A stretch of 64,000 bases of DNA from Terriglobia bacterium (GCA_020073245.1 JAIQFQ010000007.1:49851-113850), one strand, 5' to 3'; positions 24,784 to 34,457 are shown, counted from the first letter of the stretch. Translations and numbers: made by a program. The notes: generated by a model from the letters alone, not told the origin.

Positions 24784-26076
24784 ATGGAGCTTCGGGCACC
24801 GGACTCCCGTCTGGTCGCTGTCGGCCGGCGGCCGCCGGTCTCGCGTGCCGCTGTCTTGGCGAGCCTTTTTGTCCGCGAGGCGGTGCGGGCGCTCGTCCGC
24901 CACAAGATGCGAAGTGCGCTCACAACGCTCGGGGTAATGATCGGCATTGCGGCGGTGGTCCTCGTCGTCGCGATCGGCAAGGCCGGCTCGGAGCGGGCCC
25001 AGGAGGCGCTTGCGAGCCTCGGTGACAACCTGGTGTGGGTCGAGGCCGGCGCCCGCAACGTCAACGGCGTCCGCACCGGCAGCCTGGGCGCGAACACCCT
25101 CACGGTCGACGACGCCGATGCAATCCGGCGCGAGGTGCCGCTGATCACGCGGGTCTCGCCGCAGGTGGACGGCCATATCCAGGTCGTGTTCGGCAACCGA
25201 AACTGGGCGACGCACTACCGTGCCGAGTCGCCCGAGTACCTTGCGATCCGGCGCTGGGGCGTCGCGCTCGGGCACGCGTTCTCCCAGGACGACGTCGAGC
25301 GCTCGGCCACCAAGGCGCTACTCGGCGAGACCGTCCGCCGAGAGCTGTTCGGCAACGTCAACCCGGTCGGCGAGGTCGTTCGTCTGCAGAACCAGCTCTT
25401 CGAGGTGGTTGGCGTGCTGGCGGCCAAGGGGCAGTCCGGCGACGGGCGCGACCAGGACGACTGGGTGTTTCTTCCCTACACAACCGCGCAGAAACGGTTC
25501 CGTGCGCGGACCGAGACGTGGCTCGACGACATCCTGTGCTCGGCGGTCTCGCCGCAAGCGGTGGAGCCCGCGATCAATCAGATCGAGGCGCTGCTGCGGC
25601 AACGGCACCACATCGAGCCGGGGGGGGACGACGACTTCAACATCCGCCGACCGGACGAGGTGCTCAAGGCGCAGGTTGCGGCAAGCGACACGCTCGCACA
25701 CCTCCTGCTGTCCGTGGCAGGCGTTTCGCTGCTCGTCGGCGGCATCGGGATCATGAACGTCATGCTGGCGTCGGTGGCGCAGCGGACCCAAGAGATCGGG
25801 CTGCGCATGGCGGTCGGGGCGCGGGAGTCGGCAATCCGCGTCCAGTTCCTCGGCGAGGCGGTCGTTCTCTCTCTCGTCGGTGGCGTCTTCGGCGTCGGTC
25901 TGAGCATTGCCGGCTCGGCCGGCTTCGAACGCACGCTCGGCTGGCCGATCACGATCCCGCCGTCCGCGCTCGTGGTGGCTGTCGCTTCTGCCGTGGCGGT
26001 CGGCGTCGGGTTCGGTTCCTACCCTGCGTGGCGCGCCTCGCGCCTCGACCCCATCGAGGCGCTCCACCACGAGTAG
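24784..26076 (+). CDS. ABC transporter permease, MacB/FtsX-like
   Basis: From ATG 24784 the protein is 430 residues: a cytoplasmic N-terminus, TM1 at about 46-66 (GVMIGIAAVVLVVAIG), a large periplasmic MacB_PCD domain, and three C-terminal TM segments including SVAGVSLLVGGIGIMNVMLA and LVVAVASAVAVGVGFGSYPA. The motif RTQEIGLRMAVGAR is typical of MacB/LolC-type permeases. Such proteins couple with a separate LolD/MacB ATPase, which is not adjacent here. A longer upstream frame only reads through the divergent promoter region. The substrate (antibiotic, lipoprotein or other) cannot be inferred. Confidence 0.88.
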   Translation: MELRAPDSRLVAVGRRPPVSRAAVLASLFVREAVRALVRHKMRSALTTLGVMIGIAAVVLVVAIGKAGSERAQEALASLGDNLVWVEAGARNVNGVRTGSLGANTLTVDDADAIRREVPLITRVSPQVDGHIQVVFGNRNWATHYRAESPEYLAIRRWGVALGHAFSQDDVERSATKALLGETVRRELFGNVNPVGEVVRLQNQLFEVVGVLAAKGQSGDGRDQDDWVFLPYTTAQKRFRARTETWLDDILCSAVSPQAVEPAINQIEALLRQRHHIEPGGDDDFNIRRPDEVLKAQVAASDTLAHLLLSVAGVSLLVGGIGIMNVMLASVAQRTQEIGLRMAVGARESAIRVQFLGEAVVLSLVGGVFGVGLSIAGSAGFERTLGWPITIPPSALVVAVASAVAVGVGFGSYPAWRASRLDPIEALHHE

Positions 26077-26105
26077 CGCATGCGCCGAGGCTCGCAGCCT
26101 GTCCG

Positions 26106-27221
26106 CTATCTCAGCGGCTTGATTCTGGCGTCGCCGCTACCGGTGTCGATGGAGATCCTTGCCCGACCGTCGCCGCGCCGATAGCCGACGGTCTTGTGGT
26201 CGCTCCTGACCGCCTGGGCGTCCGCAAACGCGCAGGTGAGCTCGCCGCTGCCCTGGTCGGCTGCGACATCGAACGACGCCTCGGCCGGCAGCAAAAGCGT
26301 CACGTCGCCGCTGCCGGTATCGGCCTTGACTCGGCGCAGGCGGGTGCCCACGAGTTCCGCCTCGATTCCGCCCGAGCCGGTGTCCCCGCTGAACTCCTCC
26401 ACGTCGGCGCGCTCGGCCCGCACGTGGCCCGAGCCGGTGTCGGCGCGCAGCCGCTCGGCCCTGACGTCCCTCACCCTCACGGCGCCGGAGCCAGTGTCGC
26501 AGTACAGCTCCTTGCCTTCGAACCCGTTGACGATGCAGGCGCCGCTGCCCGTGTCGCATACGAGCGAGCCCGTAATGCTCTCGGCAAGCACGTCGCTCGA
26601 GCCGGTGTCCGCCTTGATGTCGCCCCTGAGGCTGCGGGCAGTGATCGCGCCGTGCGTCGTGTCGAGCATGATGCGGCCTTCGAGCCCCTCGGCCCGCAAG
26701 GCACCGACGAAGTTGCGGAACGTCGCCTCGACCGCGCGCCTCGGGACGGTCACCTCGATGTCGGCGTACAGCAGCGTACCGTTGCTCGACCCTACGCGCA
26801 CCCGGTGCCCGTCGTACCTGATCTCGGAATTTGAGAAGAGAAGACCGAGGAACCAGTGCGACTCATGGTGCCCGTGCCGGCCCGTGTCGGCGCCGTCGTC
26901 GAAGGCCTCCGGGTAGCGGATGCGCCGCTCGCGGTCGAGCGGGTAGATCACCCGCAGCGTCGGCAGGCCGTCCTGGTTGCGCACCTGCTCGAATCGCATC
27001 GCGTTGGCCAGGGCCTCGCTCTCCGAGTGGACCGTCGCGACAGCGATGACCGTGTCGCCGTCACCCGCGACCACTGTCATCCTTCCGGCGAGGTTCTCCA
27101 CCGCGAACGGCGCCTTGACGTCGCCCGAGAGCGTGGCGCGTAGCGTCCGGGTCGCCTCTCCGAGCGCCAACGTGCTGATGGTCAACGAGAACACAGCAAT
27201 CAACAGAGCCGGGCGTCGCAT
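26106..27221 (-). CDS. Secreted DUF4097-type beta-repeat protein with DTGSG motifs
   Basis: This 371-residue protein starts at ATG 27221 (AGGAGG 7 nt upstream). It has a signal peptide (RRPALLIAVFSLTISTLALG) and then a right-handed parallel beta-helix-like region with the motif DTGSG recurring about every 19-20 residues from about residue 200 to the end (at least seven copies, e.g. LVCDTGSGACIV, LYCDTGSGAVRV). This is the DUF4097/DUF2807 adhesin-like type, probably periplasmic or surface-exposed. It converges on the ABC permease gene (30 bp gap). The biological role is unknown. Confidence 0.8.
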   Translation of the reverse strand: MRRPALLIAVFSLTISTLALGEATRTLRATLSGDVKAPFAVENLAGRMTVVAGDGDTVIAVATVHSESEALANAMRFEQVRNQDGLPTLRVIYPLDRERRIRYPEAFDDGADTGRHGHHESHWFLGLLFSNSEIRYDGHRVRVGSSNGTLLYADIEVTVPRRAVEATFRNFVGALRAEGLEGRIMLDTTHGAITARSLRGDIKADTGSSDVLAESITGSLVCDTGSGACIVNGFEGKELYCDTGSGAVRVRDVRAERLRADTGSGHVRAERADVEEFSGDTGSGGIEAELVGTRLRRVKADTGSGDVTLLLPAEASFDVAADQGSGELTCAFADAQAVRSDHKTVGYRRGDGRARISIDTGSGDARIKPLR

Positions 27222-27275
27222 CGGGCGTCCTCCTTTGTCGTCCACATTCCATCAAACGAAGGAAGTCGAGGAAAG

Positions 27276-27299
27276 GTTCACGCGCGGGAGCGCGTGAAC
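27276..27299 (-). terminator. Terminator-like hairpin after the kinase gene
   Basis: GTTCACGCG and CGCGTGAAC pair perfectly (9 bp) around a 6-nt loop, about 100 bp beyond the stop of the 27401-30064 kinase. On that strand CTTTCC follows the stem, a weak T-rich tail. Confidence 0.5.
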
Positions 27300-27400
27300 G
27301 CGTCACGTCGATCCGACCAGCGGTTTCGCGCATGTCAGTCGGCTGACCAGACCCGGCTCACCGGCGAAAACGGAACCCTGAAGACGGAGGCGGTTCACGT

Positions 27401-30064
27401 CTACGGCTTGATCTCGTATTTGGTGAGCAGCGCCTGGAATCGCGGGTCCGACCGCAGGGGGTCCCACCTGGGGTCCAGCCGGAGCAGATGGACCGTGAAC
27501 TCGCCGCTCCCCGCGAGGAGCCGCTCAAGCGTTGCAAGTGCCTCGCTCGAACGTCCAGCCATCGCGTAGACCACAGCCAGGTCCTCGACGCGGTGCAGCG
27601 CTCGCCAGGCGTCCTTCGACGTCGGCATGAAGTCACAGGCCCGCTGAGCCTCTCGAACGGCCTCCTCGCGCCGGCCGAGGCCCGCGTAGGCGATCCCAAG
27701 CGCGCTGTGGAACCGGGCGTCGCTCGGGTCGTGCGCGATCTTCTGTTCGAGCTCGCGTTGCGCCTCTGCGAAGGAGCCGCGCGACGCTTCCTGTCCTGCG
27801 AACTCCTGGACCTGGCCGCGGAGCAACGAGACCGGACGATAGCCGAGGTTCGTGTCGGATGCTCTGCCCTTCCTCTCGTCGAGGAGTCTGAACACCGCCG
27901 CGTAGTCGCGGCAGGCCGTGGCGATTCGTATCGCCCAGTACCCGCAGATCTCCATGAAGCGGTCCGGATCCCCGGCGACCACGCGCGCCTCGTCCACGGT
28001 CGCCTGAGCTCTCGCCACGTCGCCGTGCCACTGGACCTGGAGCCACGCCCTGCGCCCGTAGGCACCGCTCCCGAGCGGGCTCAGGGCCATCGCCAGCCCG
28101 AACGAACGGTCGGCGTCGGCGTAGCGACGGGCGAGCTCGCAGATCTCGCCATGGTTGTAGAGCAACCCGGCGTTCTTGGGATCCGACCCGAGCGCGTGGC
28201 CCATCGCCTCCGCGGCATCCCTCCAGCGGCCCTGACGGCGCAGCACGTAGCCGGTTGCCGCACGCGCATCGCTGCTGCTGGGCTGGATCGTGAGGGCCGT
28301 CGAGAACTCGCTCAGCGCCCTCGGAAAGTCGACCAGGCCCTGGTAGAAGTAGTAGCCGAGCGCGATGTGCGTCTCCGCGAGGTCGGGTCGGAGCTCGACC
28401 GCCCGTTCGGCCGTTTCCCTGGCGCTCGCGAGCCGCGCCTCGCTCCGGTCGTAGTAGAGCCAGCACATCATCAGGTGCATCCTGGCAAGCCCCGCGAGCG
28501 CCTGCGCGAAGTGGGGGTCTCGATCGATCGCCGCCTGGTACATCCGCAGCGCGCCCTCGACGTGTGCGCTGTCCTCGCCGCCGCTTGCAAGCTCCTTGCC
28601 TCGGAGGTAGAGGTCATACGCTTGCAGGTTGGTCGTCGAGACCTCCCTCAGCGCCGTCTGCTCGCGCGGCAACAGCGTCGCGCCCATCGCCTTGACGGCG
28701 CTCTCCGCCACCTCCGACTGGATCGCGAACACGTCCGCGATCACCCGGTCGTAGCGGTCCGCCCACACGTGGGTGTCGTCCGCGACCCTGATGAGCTGCG
28801 GCGTGATGCGCACGCGTCCCTCGCGCCCCGCACCGTGCTCCCAGCGCACGCTGCCCTCGAGCACGTAGTCGACCCCCAGGTCGCTGCCGATCTGCTTGAC
28901 CGTCTTTCCCTTGCGGTCGTACTCGACCGCCGTCGTCCGTGAGATCACGCCGAGCCCCTGGACGTTCGCGAGGCGGCTCGTGATCTCCTCCGCCATGCCG
29001 GACGCGAAGTACGCGTCCTCCGAGGCGCCGAGGTTCTCGAAGGGGAGGACGACAATCCTCGGGAGGGACGTCGCCGGGGCACTCGGGCGTCCGGCCATGA
29101 GCCTTAGGAAGAGCACACCGGCCACGACGAGCACCGCCACGGCCGCGAGCGCCAGCGGCACGACCGGCCACCGCCTGGGGCCCACAGTGACCACGCCAGG
29201 GCCGACGGGACCAGCACCCGCCATGCTCGCGCTGAGGTCGTTTGCCAGGTCGCGCGCCGACTGGAAACGGCCCTCAGGGGTCTTCTCCAGGCAACGGTTC
29301 ACCACTCCTTGCAGCGCAGCCGGTACCTCGCTGCGAGAGTCGATCAGCGGCAACGGCTCGCTGGCGAGGATCGCACTGATCGTGTCCGCCGGCGTGTCCC
29401 CCAGGAACGGCGAGCGGCCGGACAGCATCTCGTACAGCACGCACCCGAACGAGAAAATGTCGCTCCGCGGCTCCACGGCCTGCCCCCGCAGCTGCTCGGG
29501 CGACACATAGCCGATCGTCCCCATCACGAAGCCCACGTTGGTGGCTGCCATCACCGTCTTTCCTCGCTCCAGCTCCTCCGGGCTGCTCGACGGCGCCAGC
29601 TTCGCAATGCCGAAATCCAGGATCTTGACGCGGCCGTCGTTCATGATGAACACGTTGGCCGGTTTCAGATCCCGGTGGACAATCCCCTTGTCATGTGCCG
29701 CAGCAAGGCCGAGCGCGATCTGCACCCCGACGTCCACGGCAGATCGGATGGGCACCGCCCCGTCCCGCAACCGCTCGCCCAGGCTCGTCCCCTCGAGCAG
29801 CTCGGTCACGAGATACGGCGAGCCCTCGTGGGTGCCGACGTCGTACAGGGCGAGGATATTGGGGTGGTTGAGCGCCGCGACGGCGCGGGCCTCGAACTCG
29901 AACCGCCGGAGCCGCTCAGGATCAGAAGCAAACTCCGCAAGCAGCACCTTGATCGCGACGTCGCGCCCGAGGCGCGCGTCCCGGGCGCGGTAGACCTCGC
30001 CCATCCCGCCCGCACCGATCCGGGCGACGATCTCGTACGGGCCGAGGCGGGTGCCCGGTTGCAC
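27401..30064 (-). CDS. Ser/Thr protein kinase with TolB-like and TPR domains (paralogue)
   Basis: This 887-residue protein starts at a GTG. The kinase domain (about 8-270) has GAGGMGEV, Lys39, HRDLKPAN, DFGIAKL and VSPEQLRG. A TM segment lies near 300-325 (VVPLALAAVAVLVVAGVLFL). A TolB-like domain follows (about 333-465: [46 protein letters not shown]), then TPR repeats to ALLTKYEIKP. It is collinear with the protein at 18105-20768 (same length, same blocks, same C-terminal YEIK), so the two arose by duplication. It is intact and probably active. It lies alone, with divergent and convergent neighbours, so regulation is likely its own. Confidence 0.93.
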   Translation of the reverse strand: MQPGTRLGPYEIVARIGAGGMGEVYRARDARLGRDVAIKVLLAEFASDPERLRRFEFEARAVAALNHPNILALYDVGTHEGSPYLVTELLEGTSLGERLRDGAVPIRSAVDVGVQIALGLAAAHDKGIVHRDLKPANVFIMNDGRVKILDFGIAKLAPSSSPEELERGKTVMAATNVGFVMGTIGYVSPEQLRGQAVEPRSDIFSFGCVLYEMLSGRSPFLGDTPADTISAILASEPLPLIDSRSEVPAALQGVVNRCLEKTPEGRFQSARDLANDLSASMAGAGPVGPGVVTVGPRRWPVVPLALAAVAVLVVAGVLFLRLMAGRPSAPATSLPRIVVLPFENLGASEDAYFASGMAEEITSRLANVQGLGVISRTTAVEYDRKGKTVKQIGSDLGVDYVLEGSVRWEHGAGREGRVRITPQLIRVADDTHVWADRYDRVIADVFAIQSEVAESAVKAMGATLLPREQTALREVSTTNLQAYDLYLRGKELASGGEDSAHVEGALRMYQAAIDRDPHFAQALAGLARMHLMMCWLYYDRSEARLASARETAERAVELRPDLAETHIALGYYFYQGLVDFPRALSEFSTALTIQPSSSDARAATGYVLRRQGRWRDAAEAMGHALGSDPKNAGLLYNHGEICELARRYADADRSFGLAMALSPLGSGAYGRRAWLQVQWHGDVARAQATVDEARVVAGDPDRFMEICGYWAIRIATACRDYAAVFRLLDERKGRASDTNLGYRPVSLLRGQVQEFAGQEASRGSFAEAQRELEQKIAHDPSDARFHSALGIAYAGLGRREEAVREAQRACDFMPTSKDAWRALHRVEDLAVVYAMAGRSSEALATLERLLAGSGEFTVHLLRLDPRWDPLRSDPRFQALLTKYEIKP

Positions 30065-30264
30065 TCTGCTGCTGCCCTCTTGATCTCAATTCTACTGCCG
30101 TTCGAGTGTTCCGCAGGTCGGGCGACAGCGGGTTCGGGCTCACCCGCAAGCATCGTTCACCGCATGGTGAGCACAGTTCGTCGTCGCGGCGCCCGGAATG
30201 CGATCCGGGTGATCCCGACAGGGGTATCATCAATTAATGACAACGTCTTGCGAGGAGGATTGCC

Positions 30265-31482
30265 ATGACGCGATCGCTTTCGGCCACCGTTCTGCTTTCC
30301 GCGGCGCTCGCGATTCCTGCCGCCGGCCAGAACCTGCTGACCAATACGTCGTTCGACACGGGCATCAACGGGTGGAGCCCGGCCAACACCGCGTGGATCA
30401 GCGATGCCGGGAACCCCTCGGGCTCCGGGCCGGGGTGCGTCGAGGTGACGGCGCCCGCGATCAACGGGGGAGGCTACTTCACCGGGCAGATGGTTGCGGT
30501 CGAGGGCGGTGTCACCTACGAGATCTCGGGCTGGGCGTACGTCCCCGACAGGGCGGACAACATCGCGGCCGGCTCCGAGTTCCTCGTCCAGTGGTTCAGC
30601 GGCTCGGAACTGGTCGACGCCCGCAACTTCCCTACCAACACCACCCGCGGCCAGTGGACCCGGATCACCGGGCAGGCCACCGCCCCGGCGGGCGTCACCT
30701 CGGCCGAGGTGTGGTTTGGAGTCCGCGGACCGGTCTCCGGGTCGGGCACGCCCAAAGCGCGCTGGGATGATGTCTCTTTCGGTCCGCCCCAGACCGGCCA
30801 GCTCGTGGCCGACTACTTCGTGCTCGCCGCCGGCTACGGTCAGGGCAAGAAGGGGACGTTCTGGACCACCGACGTCTCGGTGTTCAACCCCACCGCCGCG
30901 TCGCTCGGCATCCAGGCGACGTTCTTCCAGGGGATTGGCGACAACTCCGGAGCGACGCCGGTCAGCCTCGGCTCGATCGCCGCCGGCGCCACGATGAGCA
31001 TCCCGAACATCGTCCACGCCGCAGGCGGGAGCGGGACCGGGGCCGTGCGCCTGCGCTTCACGGCACCCCAGGGCGCGACAAGCGCCACGGCCGCGGTGAC
31101 CGCCCGCACGTGGACGCCGTGGCTTGACGCGAGCATCGGTCAAGGGGCGACCGCGATCTCCAGCGCTTCAGCCACGGCCAGCGCGGTAGGAGGGCTCGTC
31201 GAGAACGCGGCGTTCCGCACCAACGTCGGCGTGTTCAACGCCATGGGCAGCACCCGACAGGCTCGGGTACGGATCTTCGATTCCGCCGGAACGGTTCTCT
31301 ACGACCAGACCTGGACCCTCGGGCCGTACGGTCAATCCCAGGTCAGCCTGCCGAGCCTTGGCATCTCCTCCCTCGAGGGCGGAGCGCTGCGGGTGGACGG
31401 GGCGGGCGTGCTGGCCTACGTCACGCCGGCCGACAACGTCAGCGGCGACGCCGCTTTCCTGGAGGCGAGGCCGGTCGAGTAG
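30265..31482 (+). CDS. Secreted protein with carbohydrate-binding-like (CenC/CBM4_9) domain
   Basis: This 405-residue protein has a signal peptide (RSLSATVLLSAALAIPAAGQ). The N-terminal beta-sandwich at about 22-170 has the familiar opening NLLTNTSFDTGINGWSP and ends ARWDDVSFG, as in CBM4_9/CenC carbohydrate-binding modules. The C-terminal half has two related beta-rich units (VFNPTAASLGIQATFFQG and TNVGVFNAMGSTRQARVRIF), a pattern common in secreted Acidobacterial proteins. A GAGGAGG site precedes the ATG by 6 nt. No catalytic domain is recognised, so it may be a binding or surface protein. Confidence 0.75.
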   Translation: MTRSLSATVLLSAALAIPAAGQNLLTNTSFDTGINGWSPANTAWISDAGNPSGSGPGCVEVTAPAINGGGYFTGQMVAVEGGVTYEISGWAYVPDRADNIAAGSEFLVQWFSGSELVDARNFPTNTTRGQWTRITGQATAPAGVTSAEVWFGVRGPVSGSGTPKARWDDVSFGPPQTGQLVADYFVLAAGYGQGKKGTFWTTDVSVFNPTAASLGIQATFFQGIGDNSGATPVSLGSIAAGATMSIPNIVHAAGGSGTGAVRLRFTAPQGATSATAAVTARTWTPWLDASIGQGATAISSASATASAVGGLVENAAFRTNVGVFNAMGSTRQARVRIFDSAGTVLYDQTWTLGPYGQSQVSLPSLGISSLEGGALRVDGAGVLAYVTPADNVSGDAAFLEARPVE

Positions 31483-31536
31483 CCGGTCACCGACCGGAAG
31501 ATGCGGGCCTCGCGCCGGGTCCGGGAGCGAGCCTGC

Positions 31537-33600
31537 TCACCGGGTGACGCGCACGACGACGAGGGTCAGGTCGTCGCTCTGCGGCGCGGCGCCGCGCCAA
31601 GCGGCGGCGACAGCCGACAGGCGGTCCACGACCTCGGCGGACGGGACGCCGACGGTTTCGCGGAGTGCGCGAGCTGCTCCGTCGAATCCTAGGGCCGCGC
31701 CCGCGGGATCCTGCAGCTCGAAGAAGCCGTCGCTCGCGAACAGCAGCGTGTCGCCTGGCCCGAGCGGCGCGCTCTGCTCCTCCCAGGCTTCCCCGAGGTG
31801 GGACCCCAGCGGCAGCCCGCCCTTCCCCAGCTCCTCGACCGCGCCGGACGCGGCGCGGTGGATCAGGACCGGCGGCATTGCCGCGCAGCACGCGGTGACG
31901 GAGCGCGGGGTGACGCGCGCCAGCGTCAGGCACATGTGGAGCGGCCTGAGGTTCATCGAGCGCAGCACGCGGTTGCACTCCGCGATCATCGGGCCCAGCC
32001 TGGCGGGCCCCCTCTGGCTCGCGAAGAGCGCCTTCACCGCGGTGACCATGATCCCGGCCGCGACGCCGTGACCGGTCGCGTCACCGAGGGCGACGACGAG
32101 GGCGCCTTCCGGATCGACCCGGAAGTCGTAGTAGTCGCCGCCGACCTCGCTGGCGGTGAGCATGGCGGCCGCAACCTCGAGGCCAGGCACTGAGGGCAGC
32201 GCCGACGGGAGCATCGAGAGCTGGAGCGAGCGCGCCGCCTCGACCTCCGCCTCGGTGCGCGCGTGCTCCGCCTCGAGCAGGCGCTGCCTGAGCTCCTGGG
32301 CGTGGGCGGCGCGCTCCTGGGCGAGCACCTGGTCGGAGAGGCTCTGCACCTCGCCCAGGCGCCGCTCGAGGTCGAGGTTGGTGCGGGCAAAGCTCCGCGC
32401 AAGGAAGACGGACATCCCGACCGCGAGTGGGACGAGCGCGATCAGGTACATGTTGTTCCCCATCACCGTCGGCACGAGGCCGAAGTTCGACAGCACCACG
32501 AGCCCGACCGCCGCGAACTGGGCGAGGAGCGCCCAGAGGAGGATCCCGAACCCCTCGCGGGGCAGCGCGCGGCCGCTCCGCTCGACGCGAGCCACCTCGA
32601 GCGTGACGGCGCCGAAGAACAGGTACCACGTCCACGCCGCGACGGTGCCGGGCTCTAGGAAAGCGACGACCGCTAACGCCGCCGCCGCCGCGGCGAAGAA
32701 GCGCCAGGACCGGGGGAACGGGCGCGTCCGCACCGAGTAGTAGGTCAGCAGGACCGAGAAGATCGCGGCCAGGACGACCGGGATGGTGATTCGGACGGCC
32801 AGGTCGCGGCCCGCCTCGCTGGCAAGCTCCCGGGACAGGGTGTTGCACAGCACGACCCCGGAGAAGGCCGTCATCCAGAGGGCGTAGAAGAGGTTCTCAC
32901 GCGCCCTCGGGTACGCCCAGAAGAGTGCGAGGTGGAGCAGCGCCAGGCTCGCGGGCATCGTGATGAACACGATCGCCGTCACGGTATCGCGACGCCCGGC
33001 GACGAGCCGGCGTGCCGCCGCGCCCTCCACGTCCAGCGACAGCCTGAACCCGGGATCGGTCGCGGTGCCGGCCGGGGCCGACGGGAGGTAGGAGTACCGT
33101 ACTGCGAGAACGTGGCTCGCCCACCCGGCGAGCCTCACCGTCTGCCACGCGCCCTGGTTCGTTCCCGCGCCCGGGCCCTGGCTCGCGGCTCCGCCGCCGG
33201 CGCGCAGCAGAGGCGCGCCGTCGAGGAACACCTCGGCGATGCCGGGTGCTTCGACGCGGACGGTCAGCGGCGTGTCGAAGAGCGAGGGATCAACGGTGAG
33301 GTGGCGCCGGAACCAGCCCTCCCCCTGCCACGCGGCGGCCGCCGCGGCGCCGGTGAGCCGCACCGGGTCGAACGGAGCCCACGCGGAGTCGTCCAGCGCG
33401 GGGTCGGCGAAGGATCCGTCGTCCCCGGGGTGGAAGCGCCACGCGAGTGTCATCTCCACGGTGGCATCATCGCGAAAGTTCTGTGGGCCCAGCCGGGCAG
33501 GCTTCGGCTCCTGGGCCACGGCTACGCACGCCACCCCGAGCGCGAGAGCGGCGGCCGCCGCGCGGCGGGCAAGGGGGCTGGCCATCGCGTGCACGCCCAT
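31537..33600 (-). CDS. PP2C (SpoIIE/RsbU-type) phosphatase with extracellular sensor and 7TM region
   Basis: This 687-residue protein has a signal peptide, a galactose-binding-like beta-sandwich sensor outside the membrane (about 30-210, with GEGWFRRHLTV and the strand VRVEAPGIAEVFLDGAPLL), a 7TM block at about 220-410 resembling 7TMR-DISM receptors, a coiled coil (about 410-460) and a SpoIIE phosphatase domain to the end. The metal-binding signatures GGDYYDF, ALGDATGHGVAAG and PQSDDLTLVVV are intact. Such phosphatases dephosphorylate anti-anti-sigma factors in response to signals. The RsbW-type kinase gene directly upstream supports a partner-switching module. No anti-anti-sigma gene is present nearby. 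Confidence 0.9.
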   Translation of the reverse strand: MGVHAMASPLARRAAAAALALGVACVAVAQEPKPARLGPQNFRDDATVEMTLAWRFHPGDDGSFADPALDDSAWAPFDPVRLTGAAAAAAWQGEGWFRRHLTVDPSLFDTPLTVRVEAPGIAEVFLDGAPLLRAGGGAASQGPGAGTNQGAWQTVRLAGWASHVLAVRYSYLPSAPAGTATDPGFRLSLDVEGAAARRLVAGRRDTVTAIVFITMPASLALLHLALFWAYPRARENLFYALWMTAFSGVVLCNTLSRELASEAGRDLAVRITIPVVLAAIFSVLLTYYSVRTRPFPRSWRFFAAAAAALAVVAFLEPGTVAAWTWYLFFGAVTLEVARVERSGRALPREGFGILLWALLAQFAAVGLVVLSNFGLVPTVMGNNMYLIALVPLAVGMSVFLARSFARTNLDLERRLGEVQSLSDQVLAQERAAHAQELRQRLLEAEHARTEAEVEAARSLQLSMLPSALPSVPGLEVAAAMLTASEVGGDYYDFRVDPEGALVVALGDATGHGVAAGIMVTAVKALFASQRGPARLGPMIAECNRVLRSMNLRPLHMCLTLARVTPRSVTACCAAMPPVLIHRAASGAVEELGKGGLPLGSHLGEAWEEQSAPLGPGDTLLFASDGFFELQDPAGAALGFDGAARALRETVGVPSAEVVDRLSAVAAAWRGAAPQSDDLTLVVVRVTR

Positions 33601-33711
33601 GGTACGTCACCCCGGCAATCCTGTTGCGAGCGCGAAGGAGTACGTCCCCGGCGAAGGCATGGGTGAGGTCGAGCGCCGCCCGCCGGCGAAGTGGAGCCCG
33701 GGGTACGTCAG

Positions 33712-34155
33712 CTACCGCTTCGTCATTCGGATCTCGGTGCCGCCCCGCTCGTAGTGGACGTCGTCCATGAGGCGGTTGATGAGGTAGATCCCGCGGCCCC
33801 CCTCGCGGTACACCTGCTCTCCTTCGATCGGGCTCGGGATCTGCGACGGGTCGAAGCCGGGACCCGGGTCCCGGACGACGATGAGCAGGCCGCGCTCGTG
33901 GTCGCACCCCACCCAGATCTCCACGTTCTTGTCGGGGTCGTGTTCGCAGCCGTGCTCGACCGCGTTGGCGAGCGCCTCGGTGAGCGCGATCTCGATCTCG
34001 AACTCCTTGCCGGCGGCGCATCCCAGCTCCTGGACCGCCGCCATGACCTTCTCCACCGCCGGGCCGATCTCCCCAACGTGGCCCGGGATGGTCAGGTCGG
34101 CCTGCGCCGCCAAGGTCAGCGCGTCGAAATCGCAGTGTGGACGCCTCGGGCTCAT
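33712..34155 (-). CDS. RsbW-type anti-sigma factor / serine kinase (HATPase)
   Basis: This 147-residue GHKL ATPase starts at ATG 34155, which follows a GAGGAG site. The N box is EALANAVEHGCEHD, G1 is VRDPGPGFDP and G2 is GGRGIYLINRLMDDV. The small size and lack of a dimerisation/H-box domain place it with RsbW/SpoIIAB-like kinases, which phosphorylate STAS anti-anti-sigma proteins and bind sigma factors. It sits 111 bp upstream of the SpoIIE phosphatase, the classical opposing partner. The name RsbW is not used as a gene symbol because the target sigma factor is unknown. Confidence 0.88.
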   Translation of the reverse strand: MSPRRPHCDFDALTLAAQADLTIPGHVGEIGPAVEKVMAAVQELGCAAGKEFEIEIALTEALANAVEHGCEHDPDKNVEIWVGCDHERGLLIVVRDPGPGFDPSQIPSPIEGEQVYREGGRGIYLINRLMDDVHYERGGTEIRMTKR

Positions 34156-34422
34156 CGCAACTCTCCTCAGCGATAGTACTTCACGATGACTGGTTTCAGA
34201 GCTACACAACTCGTGCGCTTTCAGGTTGATTCCACGCCAGGGCCCATCCCGCGCTCACGGCGTGCCGTCCGCGAGGGATCGCGACGACCCGATCCCGACC
34301 CAGGCGAGCCATCAGAACCCCGCCCGCTGTCTCTGCCTCCGCCAGGGCCACCACGTCCTTGCATGTCAATTGGCTGGATATCCGCCGGGATTGGTTGGTC
34401 TTGGAGGGTTCGAAATTGGTGC
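34156..34422. other. Divergent intergenic region, no gene recognised
   Basis: This gap between the RsbW-type gene and the MocR promoter holds a minus-strand open frame (to 34202) with no recognisable family. TTGACA occurs on the minus strand near 34365-34370 but no fitting -10 was seen. Confidence 0.35.
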
Positions 34423-34450
34423 TTGAAACCTCTTCAGACGAGCCTAGTAT
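34423..34450 (+). promoter_or_regulatory. Sigma70-type promoter of the MocR gene
   Basis: TTGAAA (34423-34428) and TAGTAT (34445-34450) are separated by 16 bp, about 60 bp before the GTG start of the MocR gene. Confidence 0.6.
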
Positions 34451-34457
34451 GACCATA

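Noticed and set aside
24655..24784. Shared divergent promoter of the GGDEF and permease genes
   Set aside because: No convincing -10/-35 pair was visible on either strand, so it was not listed.
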